64,000 nt of DNA from JBGQOJ01 sp052119585 (GTDB taxonomy: Bacteria > Pseudomonadota > Alphaproteobacteria > Rhodobacterales > Rhodobacteraceae), in contig NZ_JBGQOJ010000002.1 of NCBI RefSeq assembly GCF_052119585.1, positions 186,001-250,000 on the forward strand. The letters are read 5' to 3'. The notes under the pieces were generated by a model. The model was given only the letters and a program-made list of their open reading frames with translations, was not told the origin of the DNA and made no database searches. This document shows, in pieces, positions 55,091 through 63,808 of this stretch. Every line of letters starts with the position of its first letter. Within the stretch, counting starts at the first letter, position 1. The translations under genes were made by a program, and so were the position numbers.

Positions 55091-56902
55091 ATGAGATCAA
55101 AATTATTACAGACCATCCGCATGGCAAGCGCCGCAATCCTGCTGGTTTTTGGGGGGGGATTCGCATCTGCCGAACCGTCGCATGGCATAGCTATGTATGG
55201 TGACCCCGCGCTGCCACCTGATTTTGTGTCATTGCCTTATGTCAATCCAGAGGCACCAAAGGGCGGGCGCATCGTTTTCGGCGAGGGCGGCGGGTTTGAT
55301 TCACTCAATCCGCACATCCTGAAAGGCCGCGCGCCCTACGGTGTGCAGTCCTATGTTTTCGAAACTTTGATGGGCCGGAACTGGGACGAACCCTTTACGC
55401 TTTACGGTCTTTTGGCAGAATCGGTTGAAACCGGACCGAATCGGGACTGGGTGGAATTCACCCTGCGCCCCGAGGCAAAGTTCTCGGATGGCTCTGCCGT
55501 GACGGCCGAGGACGTGCTTTGGTCCTACGAGACATTGGGCACCAAGGGGCACCCGCGCTATCTGGGCACCTGGGCCAAGGTCGCGAAAGCCGAGATCACC
55601 GGCGCGCGCAAGATCCGCTTTACCTTCAACGTCGCCGACCGCGAGCTTGCGCTGTTGATGGGAATGCGCCCGATCCTGAAAAAGGCCCAATGGGAGGGCA
55701 AGGATTTCGCGGCATCGACGCTGGATGTGCCGATCGGGTCCGCGCCCTATGTGATTTCCGATTTCAAGGTCGACCGTTATGTCACGCTGAAACGCAACCC
55801 CGACTACTGGGGCAAGGATCTGCCCTTCATGCGCGGTCAGGCCAATCTCGACGAAATCCGATATGACTTCTACTCTGACGGCGGGGTGATTTTCGAGGCC
55901 TTCAAAGGCGGCGAGATCACGACCTACCGCGAAGGCAACGCGGGTAAATGGGACAGCGCCTATGACTTTCCCGCCATCGGGTCCGGCGATATCGTCAAGT
56001 CGATCATCCCGCACCAGCGCCCGTCCGGGATCAGCGGTCTGGTGATGAACACCCGCCGTGCCCTGTTCAAGGATTGGCGCGTGCGCGAGGCGATGATTCA
56101 GGCGTTCAACTTCGAATTCATCAACCAGACCCTGAACGGCGGAACCGAACCACGGATCACATCCTACTTCTCGAACTCGGTTCTGGGCATGGACCACGGC
56201 CCCGCCGAGGGCCGCGAGGCAGAGCTGCTGGCGCCGTTCTACGCCGATATCCCCCCCGGCGCGATCGAGGGCTATGCCCTGCCCGTCTCGGATGGCACCG
56301 AACGCAACCGCGCCAACATCGGCCGCGCGATGAACCTGATGGCAGAGGCAGGATGGACCGTGCAGGAGGGCGTGATGAGGGACGCGAACGGCACCGCGTT
56401 CAGCTTTGAAATCCTGCTGGCACAAGGCTCTAGCGAGCAACAGTCGATCGCCGACATCTATGCCTCGGCGCTGAAACGCCTTGGGATCACGGTCAACATC
56501 AATGTCATCGACCCCGCGCAGTTCAAAGAGCGCACCAATGCCTATGACTTCGACATGACGAACTACACCCGCTCGATGTCGCTTAGCCCCGGAAACGAGC
56601 AGATGCTGTATTGGGGCAAGGACGGCGTCACCGAACCCGGCACCCGCAACTGGATGGGCATGGACAATCCCGCAGTCGAGGCGATGGTGACTGCCATGTT
56701 GACCTCGGACACACGAGAGGACTTCATCGCCGCGACCAAGGCGCTGGACCGTGTGCTGACCTCGGGGCGGTATGTCATCCCCACATGGTATTCGGCATTT
56801 TCACGGATTGCCCACGCCAGACAGTTGAAATATCCGTCGCGTATTGCAATGTACGGCGACTGGATCGGTTTCCAGCCCGATGTCTGGTGGTACGAGGAAT
56901 AA
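55091..56902 (+). CDS. Extracellular solute-binding protein family 5 (YejA-like)
   Basis: 603 residues with a signal peptide ending at about 'GGFASAEPS'. It is the periplasmic receptor of an oligopeptide-type ABC importer; 'HGIAMYGDPALPPDFVSLPYVNPEAPKGG' and 'DSLNPHILKG' are typical of YejA, whose system takes up microcin C-like peptides and is linked to peptide and cell-wall recycling. The permease and ATPase genes (yejB, yejE, yejF) do not follow; the next gene is an entericidin. The transporter partners must be elsewhere. Confidence 0.88.
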   Translation: MRSKLLQTIRMASAAILLVFGGGFASAEPSHGIAMYGDPALPPDFVSLPYVNPEAPKGGRIVFGEGGGFDSLNPHILKGRAPYGVQSYVFETLMGRNWDEPFTLYGLLAESVETGPNRDWVEFTLRPEAKFSDGSAVTAEDVLWSYETLGTKGHPRYLGTWAKVAKAEITGARKIRFTFNVADRELALLMGMRPILKKAQWEGKDFAASTLDVPIGSAPYVISDFKVDRYVTLKRNPDYWGKDLPFMRGQANLDEIRYDFYSDGGVIFEAFKGGEITTYREGNAGKWDSAYDFPAIGSGDIVKSIIPHQRPSGISGLVMNTRRALFKDWRVREAMIQAFNFEFINQTLNGGTEPRITSYFSNSVLGMDHGPAEGREAELLAPFYADIPPGAIEGYALPVSDGTERNRANIGRAMNLMAEAGWTVQEGVMRDANGTAFSFEILLAQGSSEQQSIADIYASALKRLGITVNINVIDPAQFKERTNAYDFDMTNYTRSMSLSPGNEQMLYWGKDGVTEPGTRNWMGMDNPAVEAMVTAMLTSDTREDFIAATKALDRVLTSGRYVIPTWYSAFSRIAHARQLKYPSRIAMYGDWIGFQPDVWWYEE

Positions 56903-56908
56903 ACGCAG

Positions 56909-57022
56909 ATGCTACGTATTATGGTTATGACTTCGCTGTTGGCGCTTGGCGCCTGCAACACGATTGCCGGCGCCGGAGAGGATGTATCCGGCGGCGCGCG
57001 CCGCGTTCAAAGCTGGTTCTGA
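56909..57022 (+). CDS. Entericidin A/B family lipoprotein
   Basis: 37 residues, beginning six bases after the previous stop: MLRIMVMTSLLALGACNTIA, with lipobox LGAC (Cys16), then 'GAGEDVSGGARRVQSWF'. The GAGEDV-type segment and length are characteristic of the entericidin family of tiny lipoproteins. The proximity and orientation suggest co-transcription with the YejA-like gene. The role in this group is unknown; in E. coli EcnA/EcnB form an antidote/toxin lipoprotein pair. Confidence 0.85.
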   Translation: MLRIMVMTSLLALGACNTIAGAGEDVSGGARRVQSWF

Positions 57023-57052
57023 CACCGCTGACCCTGACGGCATCGCCCTGAT

Positions 57053-57073
57053 CCGCCCTTGCAAAAAGGGCGG
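57053..57073 (+). terminator. Hairpin after the entericidin gene
   Basis: CCGCCCTT (57053-57060) pairs with AAGGGCGG (57066-57073) over GCAAA. It is followed by only a short T-rich stretch (GTCTTTG). It lies between convergent genes and may serve both. Confidence 0.5.
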
Positions 57074-57096
57074 GTCGGTCTTTGACCGGGCACAGG

Positions 57097-57720
57097 TCAG
57101 GCCAGCGACGTGACCCACATGATCATCGCGTCCTCTTCCGAGATCGAGATGACGTTATGCCCCATCGTGGCGTCATAATAGGCGCTGTCGCCGCGCTTCA
57201 TCTCGACCGGCTCGTAGAATTCCGTGTAAAGTCTGATCGCGCCGGTCAGAACATACAGGAATTCCTCGCCGTCGTGCCGCACCCATCCGTCGAACTCTGC
57301 CACATCGCGGGCCCGGATGCGGGCGCGGTAGGGCAACATCTGCTTTTTGGTCAGACCGTTCGCCAATAACTCGTGCTCGTAGGTTACCGTGGCGTGGCGG
57401 CTGCCCTCACCCGATTTCGTCACCGACATCCGCCCGTTGACCTGCGCCCGGGACGGGGGCGTGAACAGCTGTGGCACAGAGATTTGCAGCCCTTCCGCCA
57501 GCTTTTTCAACGCCTCGTAGGTGGGCGACATCTGGCCGTTCTCGATCTTGGACAGCGTCGATCGCGCCAGCCCCGCCTGATTTGCCGCCTGTTCCAGCGT
57601 CCAGTCCCGCGCCTTGCGCAACTCGCGGACACGCGCCCCAAGGTTCAGGGGCTGGGCATGAACCTCTTCACCGCTTTCGCGGGCAAGGCGGATAAGGCTG
57701 GTTGGGTCAGGGTCGCTCAT
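57097..57720 (-). CDS. XRE-family regulator with cupin domain
   Basis: 207 residues from ATG 57720 (MSDPDPTSLIRLARE). The HTH is 'WTLEQAANQAGLARSTLSKIENGQMSPTYEALKKLAEGL' and a C-terminal cupin ('DGWVRHDGEEFLYVLTGAIRLY', 'EMKRGDSAYYDATMGHNV') would bind a small ligand. It is divergent from the acyl-CoA ligase/FrnE/MFS operon with 67 bp between the starts, so that operon is its likely target. Confidence 0.9.
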   Translation of the reverse strand: MSDPDPTSLIRLARESGEEVHAQPLNLGARVRELRKARDWTLEQAANQAGLARSTLSKIENGQMSPTYEALKKLAEGLQISVPQLFTPPSRAQVNGRMSVTKSGEGSRHATVTYEHELLANGLTKKQMLPYRARIRARDVAEFDGWVRHDGEEFLYVLTGAIRLYTEFYEPVEMKRGDSAYYDATMGHNVISISEEDAMIMWVTSLA

Positions 57721-57787
57721 GGCGCATGATATAGTCGCAATACAGCCCCCCTTGCAACTGCCGTGCGCGCCGCGTAGCACCGCGTTT

Positions 57788-59320
57788 ATGGTCTCCGAAT
57801 TCAATACCGGCGCACCCGCGCCCTGCCCCGTGCCGTTCAACATGGCGCAATATGTGCTTGGCGCTGCCGCAGACAATCCCCACAAGATCGCCTTGTCGGT
57901 CATCGGCACCGACGGGGACGAACACTGGACCTACGCAGAGCTGGAACAGGCGGTTCGCAGCACCGCTGCGGGCTTTCTGGACCTTGGTCTGACCGCAGGC
58001 GAACGCGTGCTGATGCGCCTTGGCAATACCGTCGATTTTCCGATCGTGTTTCTGGCTGCTATCGCCGTCGATCTGGTGCCGGTTCCGACCTCGTCGCAAC
58101 TGACGCGTTTCGAGGTGAACAAGATCGCGGCGGACCTGTCGCCGTCGCTGATCGTGGCGGGGCGCAGCGCGGCGTTGCCCGAAGCCCCCGATTGCCCCGT
58201 GCTCGACATCGCAGCCCTGCACGAATTGCGCGCGAATGTCCCCGCCGATTACGTCGCGGGCGACCCCGACAGGCTGGGTTATATCATCTACACCTCTGGC
58301 ACCTCGGGCATTCCGCGCGCCGTTATGCATGCCCATCGCGCGGTTTGGGCGCGTCGGATGATGTGGGACGGCTGGTATGGCCTGACGCCCGATGACCGCA
58401 TGCTGCACGCGGGTGCCTTCAACTGGACCTATACGCTGGGCACCGGCCTGATGGACCCGTGGACCATCGGCGCGACCGCCCTGATCCCCGCAGACGGTGT
58501 CACAGCAGCCGAACTTCCCCATCTTCTGCGCCGCGAGAATGCGACGATTTTCGCTGCTGCCCCAGGTGTTTACAGGCAGTTGCTAAAGTCACACCTCAAG
58601 GTGAACCTGCCGACCCTGCGGCACGGGCTTTCTGCTGGCGAAAAGCTGCCGGAGGCAACGCGCACCGCATGGGAAACCGCCACCGGAACCCTGGTGTTCG
58701 AGGCCTACGGCATGTCCGAATGCTCTACCTTCATCTCTGGCAGCCCGTCGCGCCCCGCTATTGGTGCGGCATCCGGCTATCCGCAGGCAGGGCGCCGGAT
58801 CGCGGTCGTCGATGACGTCGGACACCCCGTTCCGCTGGATGCCGCAGGAACGCTGGCGATCCACGCCTCTGATCCGGGTTTGATGCTGGGCTATCTGGGT
58901 GCCTGCGCCGAAACCCGCGCGAAATTCAAAGGCGACTGGTTCCTGACCGGCGACACCGGATCAATGGCCGCAGACGGGGCAATCACCTATCTGGGGCGCG
59001 TCGACGATATGATGAACGCGGGCGGCTTCCGCGTCTCTCCGGTCGAGGTGGAGGCGGTGATGACAACCCACCCCCGCATCGCGGAATGCGCCGCAGTCGA
59101 GGTGAAGATAAAGACGGATGTCACTGTAATCGCACTATTTTATGTCTCTGAGATCGACATCCCGGATCCCGACCTACTCGGATTTTCCGAAACCCGTCTG
59201 GCGCGATATAAAACGCCGCGCCTGTTTATTCGCGTTAATGCCCTGCCCAAAGGGGCTAACAACAAACTTTTGCGCCGCGCGTTGCGGCAAACATACGAGG
59301 CACGGCATGGTCAAGCTTGA
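57788..59320 (+). CDS. AMP-forming acyl-CoA synthetase
   Basis: 510 residues from ATG 57788; an upstream ATG at 57719 would overlap the divergent regulator's start codon. The adenylation motif is 'YIIYTSGTSGIPRAVMHAHR', with 'FEAYGMSECSTF' and 'DWFLTGDTGSMAADGAITYLGRVDDMMNAGGFRVSPVEVE' and a C-terminal catalytic Lys in 'ALPKGANNKLLRR'. It activates a carboxylic acid with ATP and CoA. It overlaps the FrnE-like gene by 14 bp. Confidence 0.92.
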   Translation: MVSEFNTGAPAPCPVPFNMAQYVLGAAADNPHKIALSVIGTDGDEHWTYAELEQAVRSTAAGFLDLGLTAGERVLMRLGNTVDFPIVFLAAIAVDLVPVPTSSQLTRFEVNKIAADLSPSLIVAGRSAALPEAPDCPVLDIAALHELRANVPADYVAGDPDRLGYIIYTSGTSGIPRAVMHAHRAVWARRMMWDGWYGLTPDDRMLHAGAFNWTYTLGTGLMDPWTIGATALIPADGVTAAELPHLLRRENATIFAAAPGVYRQLLKSHLKVNLPTLRHGLSAGEKLPEATRTAWETATGTLVFEAYGMSECSTFISGSPSRPAIGAASGYPQAGRRIAVVDDVGHPVPLDAAGTLAIHASDPGLMLGYLGACAETRAKFKGDWFLTGDTGSMAADGAITYLGRVDDMMNAGGFRVSPVEVEAVMTTHPRIAECAAVEVKIKTDVTVIALFYVSEIDIPDPDLLGFSETRLARYKTPRLFIRVNALPKGANNKLLRRALRQTYEARHGQA

Positions 59321-59948
59321 CATCATTTCCGACCCGATCTGCCCTTGGTGCTATATCGGCAAGACCTATCTGGACCGCGCATTGGCGAACCACCCCGACC
59401 ACCCGTTCGTCATCGAATGGCATCCGTTCCAGTTGAACCCGGAAATGCCCGCGGGTGGCATGGACCGGCGCGACTATCTGGAGCATAAGTTCGGGGGCCG
59501 CGATGGCGCGGTCAGGGTCTACGGCCAGATCGCAAAAACGGCCGAGGATGCGGGAATCGAGATCGACTTTGCCGCGATCAAGCGCACCCCGAACACCATC
59601 GACGCGCACCGCCTGATCCATTGGGCCGGCATCGAGGGGCGGCAGACGGCCGTCGTCTCGAAACTGTTCGACGCCTATTTCAAGCAGGGCCTCGACATCG
59701 GCGACAAGGACATCCTTGCCGATATCGCAGACAGCGCCGAAATGGACGCCGCCGTGTTCCGCAAACTGCTTGCCAGCGACGCGGACCTTGCGGATCTGCG
59801 CGCCCGCGATGCGCATTCGCGCCAGATGGGCGTCACCGGCGTGCCGACCTTTGTCGTGGCGCAGCAGCACGCGCTGAGCGGCGCGCAACCGCCAGAGCTT
59901 TGGGAAAAGGTCATCACCGAAATCATGGCGCAGGACGCCAGCGCGTGA
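59307..59948 (+). CDS. DsbA-family FrnE-like oxidoreductase
   Basis: 213 residues from ATG 59307. The thioredoxin-fold active site is 'SDPICPWCYIGK' (CPWC) and the cis-proline loop is 'GVTGVPTFVV'. It belongs to the FrnE/2-hydroxychromene-2-carboxylate isomerase-like branch, cytoplasmic (no signal). It overlaps the ligase gene upstream by 14 bp and the MFS gene downstream by 4 bp (GTGA). Confidence 0.9.
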   Translation: MVKLDIISDPICPWCYIGKTYLDRALANHPDHPFVIEWHPFQLNPEMPAGGMDRRDYLEHKFGGRDGAVRVYGQIAKTAEDAGIEIDFAAIKRTPNTIDAHRLIHWAGIEGRQTAVVSKLFDAYFKQGLDIGDKDILADIADSAEMDAAVFRKLLASDADLADLRARDAHSRQMGVTGVPTFVVAQQHALSGAQPPELWEKVITEIMAQDASA

Positions 59949-61153
59949 TCGCGCCGACCAAACGGCTGGGCCAATCAGAGTTCATCGCGCTGATCGCGAT
60001 GCTGTTCGCGACCATCGCGTTTTCGATCGACGCCATGTTGCCCGCGCTGCCCCAGATCGGGCAGGAACTGACCCCACAGGACGTCAACCGCGCGCAGCTG
60101 ATCGTGACCAGCTTTGTCTTCGGCATGGGCTTTGGCACGCTCTTCGCCGGGCCGATATCGGATGCTCTGGGGCGCAAGCGGGTGATCCTTGGCGGTGCGG
60201 CGCTTTATATTCTGGGGGCGGCGCTGGCATCTATGGCGCAGTCGCTTGAACTGCTGCTGCTGGCGCGCCTGCTTCAGGGGCTTGGGGCTGCGGGGCCGCG
60301 CGTGGCGGCGTTGGCCGTGGTGCGTGACCTTTACGAAGGGCGCGACATGGCGCGGATCATGTCGTTCGTGATGATGGTCTTCACGCTTGTCCCCGCCATT
60401 GCGCCCAGCCTTGGTGCGCTGATCATCGCGGGCTTCGGCTGGCGGTCGATCTTTGCCGCCTTCATCCTGTTCGCAACGCTTTCCGGGCTGTGGCTTGCCG
60501 TCCGCCAACCCGAAACCCTGCCCCCCAAAGATCGCAGGCCGATGGCCTTTGCAACGCTCTGGGCCGCAGCCAAAGAGGTGATGACAAACCGGCTGGTCGT
60601 TCTGACAACCCTTGTGCAGACGCTGTGCTACGGGGCGCTGTTCGCGGTGATCTCCTCGACGCAGCAGATCTTCGACATCACCTTCGACAAGGCTGACAGC
60701 TTTCCGGTCTGGTTCGCGGTGATCGCGATTCTTGCGGGGTCTGCCAGCCTCGTCAACGCGCGGGTCGTGGTGCGGCTGGGGATGCGGTATATGGTCAAGG
60801 TCGCCCTGCTCGGGCAGATTGTCATCGCCAGCCTTATGGTTATGGCAGAGACATCGGGCCTGCTGACCGGCGACGCGTTCTTCGCGGCCTATGTGTTCTG
60901 GACGGTATCGGTGTTCTTTATGACGGGCCTGACCCTGGGCAACCTGAATGCTTTGGCGATGGAGCCGATGGGCCATATCGCGGGCATGACCGCCAGTATC
61001 GTGGGCGCGGTTTCTACCATGCTTGCGGTCGGCATCGCGGCGCCGGTCGGCATGGCGTTCGACGGCACCCCCTTGCCGATCGTGACCGGTGTGCTGATCT
61101 GCGCGGTGGTGGGCTGGATCATCATGATCATCACCGGAGAGCGGCAAACCTGA
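59945..61153 (+). CDS. MFS drug-resistance transporter (Bcr/CflA type)
   Basis: 402 residues from GTG 59945, which overlaps the FrnE-like stop. Twelve membrane segments. The N-half signature 'DAMLPALPQIGQELTPQDVNRAQLIVTSFVFGMGFGTLFAGPISDALGRKRVI' and 'LARLLQGLGAAGPRVAALAVVRDLYEG' are Bcr/CflA features. It is third in the acyl-CoA ligase operon and may export a product or toxic intermediate. Confidence 0.9.
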   Translation: MIAPTKRLGQSEFIALIAMLFATIAFSIDAMLPALPQIGQELTPQDVNRAQLIVTSFVFGMGFGTLFAGPISDALGRKRVILGGAALYILGAALASMAQSLELLLLARLLQGLGAAGPRVAALAVVRDLYEGRDMARIMSFVMMVFTLVPAIAPSLGALIIAGFGWRSIFAAFILFATLSGLWLAVRQPETLPPKDRRPMAFATLWAAAKEVMTNRLVVLTTLVQTLCYGALFAVISSTQQIFDITFDKADSFPVWFAVIAILAGSASLVNARVVVRLGMRYMVKVALLGQIVIASLMVMAETSGLLTGDAFFAAYVFWTVSVFFMTGLTLGNLNALAMEPMGHIAGMTASIVGAVSTMLAVGIAAPVGMAFDGTPLPIVTGVLICAVVGWIIMIITGERQT

Positions 61154-61232
61154 CACAGGCCCGTCAGGCGCTGTTCTGGCTTCTCTGAATATCCTCGGCG
61201 TAGCCACATCCGACGTTTGCGCCGGGGACAGA

Positions 61233-62003
61233 TCAGAACCGGTCTTTGCGGGCTCTGATCTCGGCGAAAACCTCGGCGTCGGTCGCGTCCGTCAGTCCCA
61301 GCCGCGCCCTTATCAAGGGGGACGACGCCCGCAGGAACGGATTGGTCGCACGTTCGTGCCCGATGGTGCTTGGCACGGTCGGCAGGCCCTTTGCCCGCAG
61401 CGCCTTGACCTCGGCGATGCGGGCGACCAGATCGGGATTGTCCGGTTCGATCGTTTCTGCAAATGCCGCATTGACCAACGTATATTCATGGCTGCCGTAA
61501 ACCGCCGTGTCGGGCGGCAGGATCGCCAGTTTGGACAGGCTGTGCCACATCATATCCGGCGTCCCCTCGAACACGCGGCCACAGCCCAGCGTGAACAGCG
61601 TATCGCCCGTGAACACCGCATTCTGCGCTGGAAAATAGTAGTTCACCATATCGGTCGTATGCCCCGGTGTGGCGATCACCCGCACGCCCTGCCCGGCAAA
61701 ATCGAATGTATCGCCGTCCCAGACGCGGACGTCGATGCCTGCGATCGTCTTGGACATCTCGCGCGGGCCGATCACGGTGCAGCCTGTTTCGGCCTTGATG
61801 TCGGCCAGCCCCGCGGTGTGGTCGCCGTGGTGGTGGGTGATCAGGATATGGGTTAACGGCCAGCCGGTCGATGCCAGCGCGGCCCGCGCCGCCTCTGCAT
61901 CGCCCGCGTCGATCATCGCGGTTTCACCGGTGTCGGGGGCATGGATCAGCATGCCGTAGTTGTCTGAGCCATACGGGAACAAATGGATCTGGAAACGGGT
62001 CAT
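61233..62003 (-). CDS. gloB: Hydroxyacylglutathione hydrolase (glyoxalase II)-like
   Basis: 256 residues from ATG 62003 (MTRFQIHLFPYGSDNYGML). The metallo-beta-lactamase motif 'THHHGDHTAGL' is followed by 'ATPGHTTDMVNYY', 'FTGDTLFTLGCGRVFEG' and 'YGSHEYT'. The C-terminal 'TVPSTIGHERATNPFLRAS' is the glutathione-binding part of GloB. It hydrolyses S-D-lactoylglutathione in methylglyoxal detoxification. Confidence 0.9.
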   Translation of the reverse strand: MTRFQIHLFPYGSDNYGMLIHAPDTGETAMIDAGDAEAARAALASTGWPLTHILITHHHGDHTAGLADIKAETGCTVIGPREMSKTIAGIDVRVWDGDTFDFAGQGVRVIATPGHTTDMVNYYFPAQNAVFTGDTLFTLGCGRVFEGTPDMMWHSLSKLAILPPDTAVYGSHEYTLVNAAFAETIEPDNPDLVARIAEVKALRAKGLPTVPSTIGHERATNPFLRASSPLIRARLGLTDATDAEVFAEIRARKDRF

Positions 62004-62019
62004 GGCGCGGCCTTTCGGG

Positions 62020-62475
62020 TCAGGTGTCGATTTTTTCGCTCGCACTCATGAAACCATGGGACAGGGCGGCGAAAAATGCAGAATGGCGTCTCAGGCGCAG
62101 AATGCGCTGTTCTTCATCGGCGGGCAAGGACTGCACGACGCGGCCCACCATTTCGGATGTGCGCATGGCGCGTTCGCTTATCACGCGCAGCATGTTGGCG
62201 TAGGGGTTATCCCCGATCTGGTAATAGTCCTGCCGGTCGCCGGGTTTTGCCACGCGGTCGACGATGCCCTTGTCCAGTAGCAGCCGCGCATTCGCGCTGA
62301 TGCTGCCCCGGCTGACCTGCAATTGGGTGGCAAGATCGCTGAACGAATAGGGCGTTCCGTCAAACACCAGCAGGCCGATCATCCGGCCCCCGATGCGCGG
62401 AAAACCGTCGGCCTGCATCACCAGCCCCATCTGCTCGATGAAGTCCGTTCTGATGTCTGAAAGATCCTGTGTCAT
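62020..62475 (-). CDS. GbsR/MarR-family regulator
   Basis: 151 residues from ATG 62475, with AGGAA five bases upstream. The winged helix 'YSFSDLATQLQVSRGSISANARLLLDKGIVDRVAKPGDRQDYYQI' is of the GbsR type. It is divergent from the RND operon starting at 62639. A promoter (TTGACT-N17-CATAAA on the minus strand) with its -35 inside the palindrome 62522-62539 implies autorepression. Confidence 0.88.
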   Translation of the reverse strand: MTQDLSDIRTDFIEQMGLVMQADGFPRIGGRMIGLLVFDGTPYSFSDLATQLQVSRGSISANARLLLDKGIVDRVAKPGDRQDYYQIGDNPYANMLRVISERAMRTSEMVGRVVQSLPADEEQRILRLRRHSAFFAALSHGFMSASEKIDT

Positions 62476-62502
62476 GTATTTCCTACCATGAATCGCTTGG
62501 TA

Positions 62503-62531
62503 TTTATGCAGCATCCATTATGTTCAGTCAA
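62503..62531 (-). promoter_or_regulatory. Promoter of the GbsR-type regulator
   Basis: On the minus strand TTGACT (62531-62526), 17 bases, CATAAA (62508-62503). The -35 lies inside the operator palindrome. Confidence 0.5.
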
Positions 62532-62539
62532 TACTGAAC
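62522..62539. promoter_or_regulatory. Operator palindrome between gbsR-like and the RND operon
   Basis: GTTCAGT-CAAT-ACTGAAC has perfect 7-bp arms. It overlaps the -35 of the leftward promoter and is just upstream of a possible rightward -35 (TTGACC, 62547-62552). It would let one repressor dimer control both directions. Confidence 0.65.
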
Positions 62540-62638
62540 GAAGTGATTGACCTGCGTTTCAATCCGAGATAGGCCTCGCCCCATATTCTTGCGACGGCTC
62601 TGCCCCGGCCAGAATTCCCCTCCTCAGAGGATTGCAAA

Positions 62639-63808
62639 ATGTTCACCCGTTCTTTCGTTCTTCCGGCCCTGCTGGCCGCTGCGGTTTTTGCCGGTCCGGT
62701 TTGCGCCCAAGAGGCCGCACTGGCCGCGACTCCGCGCATTCCGACCGTAACTGTCGCCCCCGTCGCCAAGGCAGAGGTGATTGGCCAGATCCCCGTTTCC
62801 GGCACTTTGGTTCCCCGGAACGAGGTTCTGGTCTACCCGCAGGTCAGCGGTTTTGACATCCAAAGCATCTATGTCGAGGTCGGTGACACAGTAAAACAGG
62901 GCGATCTGCTGATCGAATTGAACAGCAGCACCCTTGCCGCGCAGCTGGCGCAGGCCGATGCCTCGCTGAACAGCGCCGAGGCCGCCGTGCGCCAGGCACA
63001 AAGCCAGATTGAATCTGCGCAGGCCGCCCTGACCCAGGCAGAGGCCACACTGGAGCGCAGCCAGAGCCTGCGCGCCTCGGGCAACCTTAGCCAGGCCAGC
63101 CTTGACCAATCCGTTGCCTCGGCGTTGACCGCGCGTGCAGGCTTCGCCAGCGCCACCGACGGGCTTGCCGTGGCTTCGGCGCAGGTGGAACAGGCCAAGG
63201 CACAACGCAAGATCGCGGCACTTAATCTGGATCACGCAAAGATCACCGCTCAGGTCGCGGGCCTTGTGTCCGACCGTCAGGCCCAGATCGGCGCCATCGC
63301 GGCCTCGGGGGGCGATCCGATGCTGAAGCTGATCGCGAACGGAGAGATCGAGGTCGAGGCTGAGGTGATCGAAACCGCCCTTGTGCAGATCAGCGTGGGC
63401 GACCCTGTCGACCTGACGATTGCCGGACTGGGACAGGTCAGCGGCACCGTTCGCCTGATCGAGCCCACCGTTGATCCCGTCAACCGGTTGGGCCTGATCC
63501 GCATCACGACCCCGGCCTCGACCGCCCTGCGCGCGGGCATGTTCGCCAGCGGCAATATCATCACCGACCGGCGCCTCGCGCTGACCGTGCCCAGCACGGC
63601 CGTGCAGACAGATGCGGGCGGCACCTTCGTCATGGTCGTCAGGGACGGGGTGATTTCCAGACAGGCCGTGGCCGTCGGCCTTTTGTGGCAGGACAGCCGC
63701 GAGGTTCTGTCGGGCGTCACCGAGGGCGACACCGTGATCGCCAAGGCAGGCGCGTTCTTTCGTGACGGCGATCAGGTCATCGCGATTCCGGCAGGAGACG
63801 TGAAATGA
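62639..63808 (+). CDS. RND periplasmic adaptor, second system
   Basis: 389 residues with a signal peptide (MFTRSFVLPALLAAAVFAGPVCAQ). Lipoyl half 'VEVGDTVKQGDLLIEL' is followed by a long Ala/Gln-rich coiled-coil hairpin (about 95-200) and 'AKITAQVAGLVSDRQAQIG', then a beta-barrel 'LVQISVGDPVDLTI'. It is the first gene of the second RND operon and overlaps the permease start by 4 bp (ATGA). It is unlike the adaptor at 5.8 kb in length and sequence. Confidence 0.92.
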   Translation: MFTRSFVLPALLAAAVFAGPVCAQEAALAATPRIPTVTVAPVAKAEVIGQIPVSGTLVPRNEVLVYPQVSGFDIQSIYVEVGDTVKQGDLLIELNSSTLAAQLAQADASLNSAEAAVRQAQSQIESAQAALTQAEATLERSQSLRASGNLSQASLDQSVASALTARAGFASATDGLAVASAQVEQAKAQRKIAALNLDHAKITAQVAGLVSDRQAQIGAIAASGGDPMLKLIANGEIEVEAEVIETALVQISVGDPVDLTIAGLGQVSGTVRLIEPTVDPVNRLGLIRITTPASTALRAGMFASGNIITDRRLALTVPSTAVQTDAGGTFVMVVRDGVISRQAVAVGLLWQDSREVLSGVTEGDTVIAKAGAFFRDGDQVIAIPAGDVK

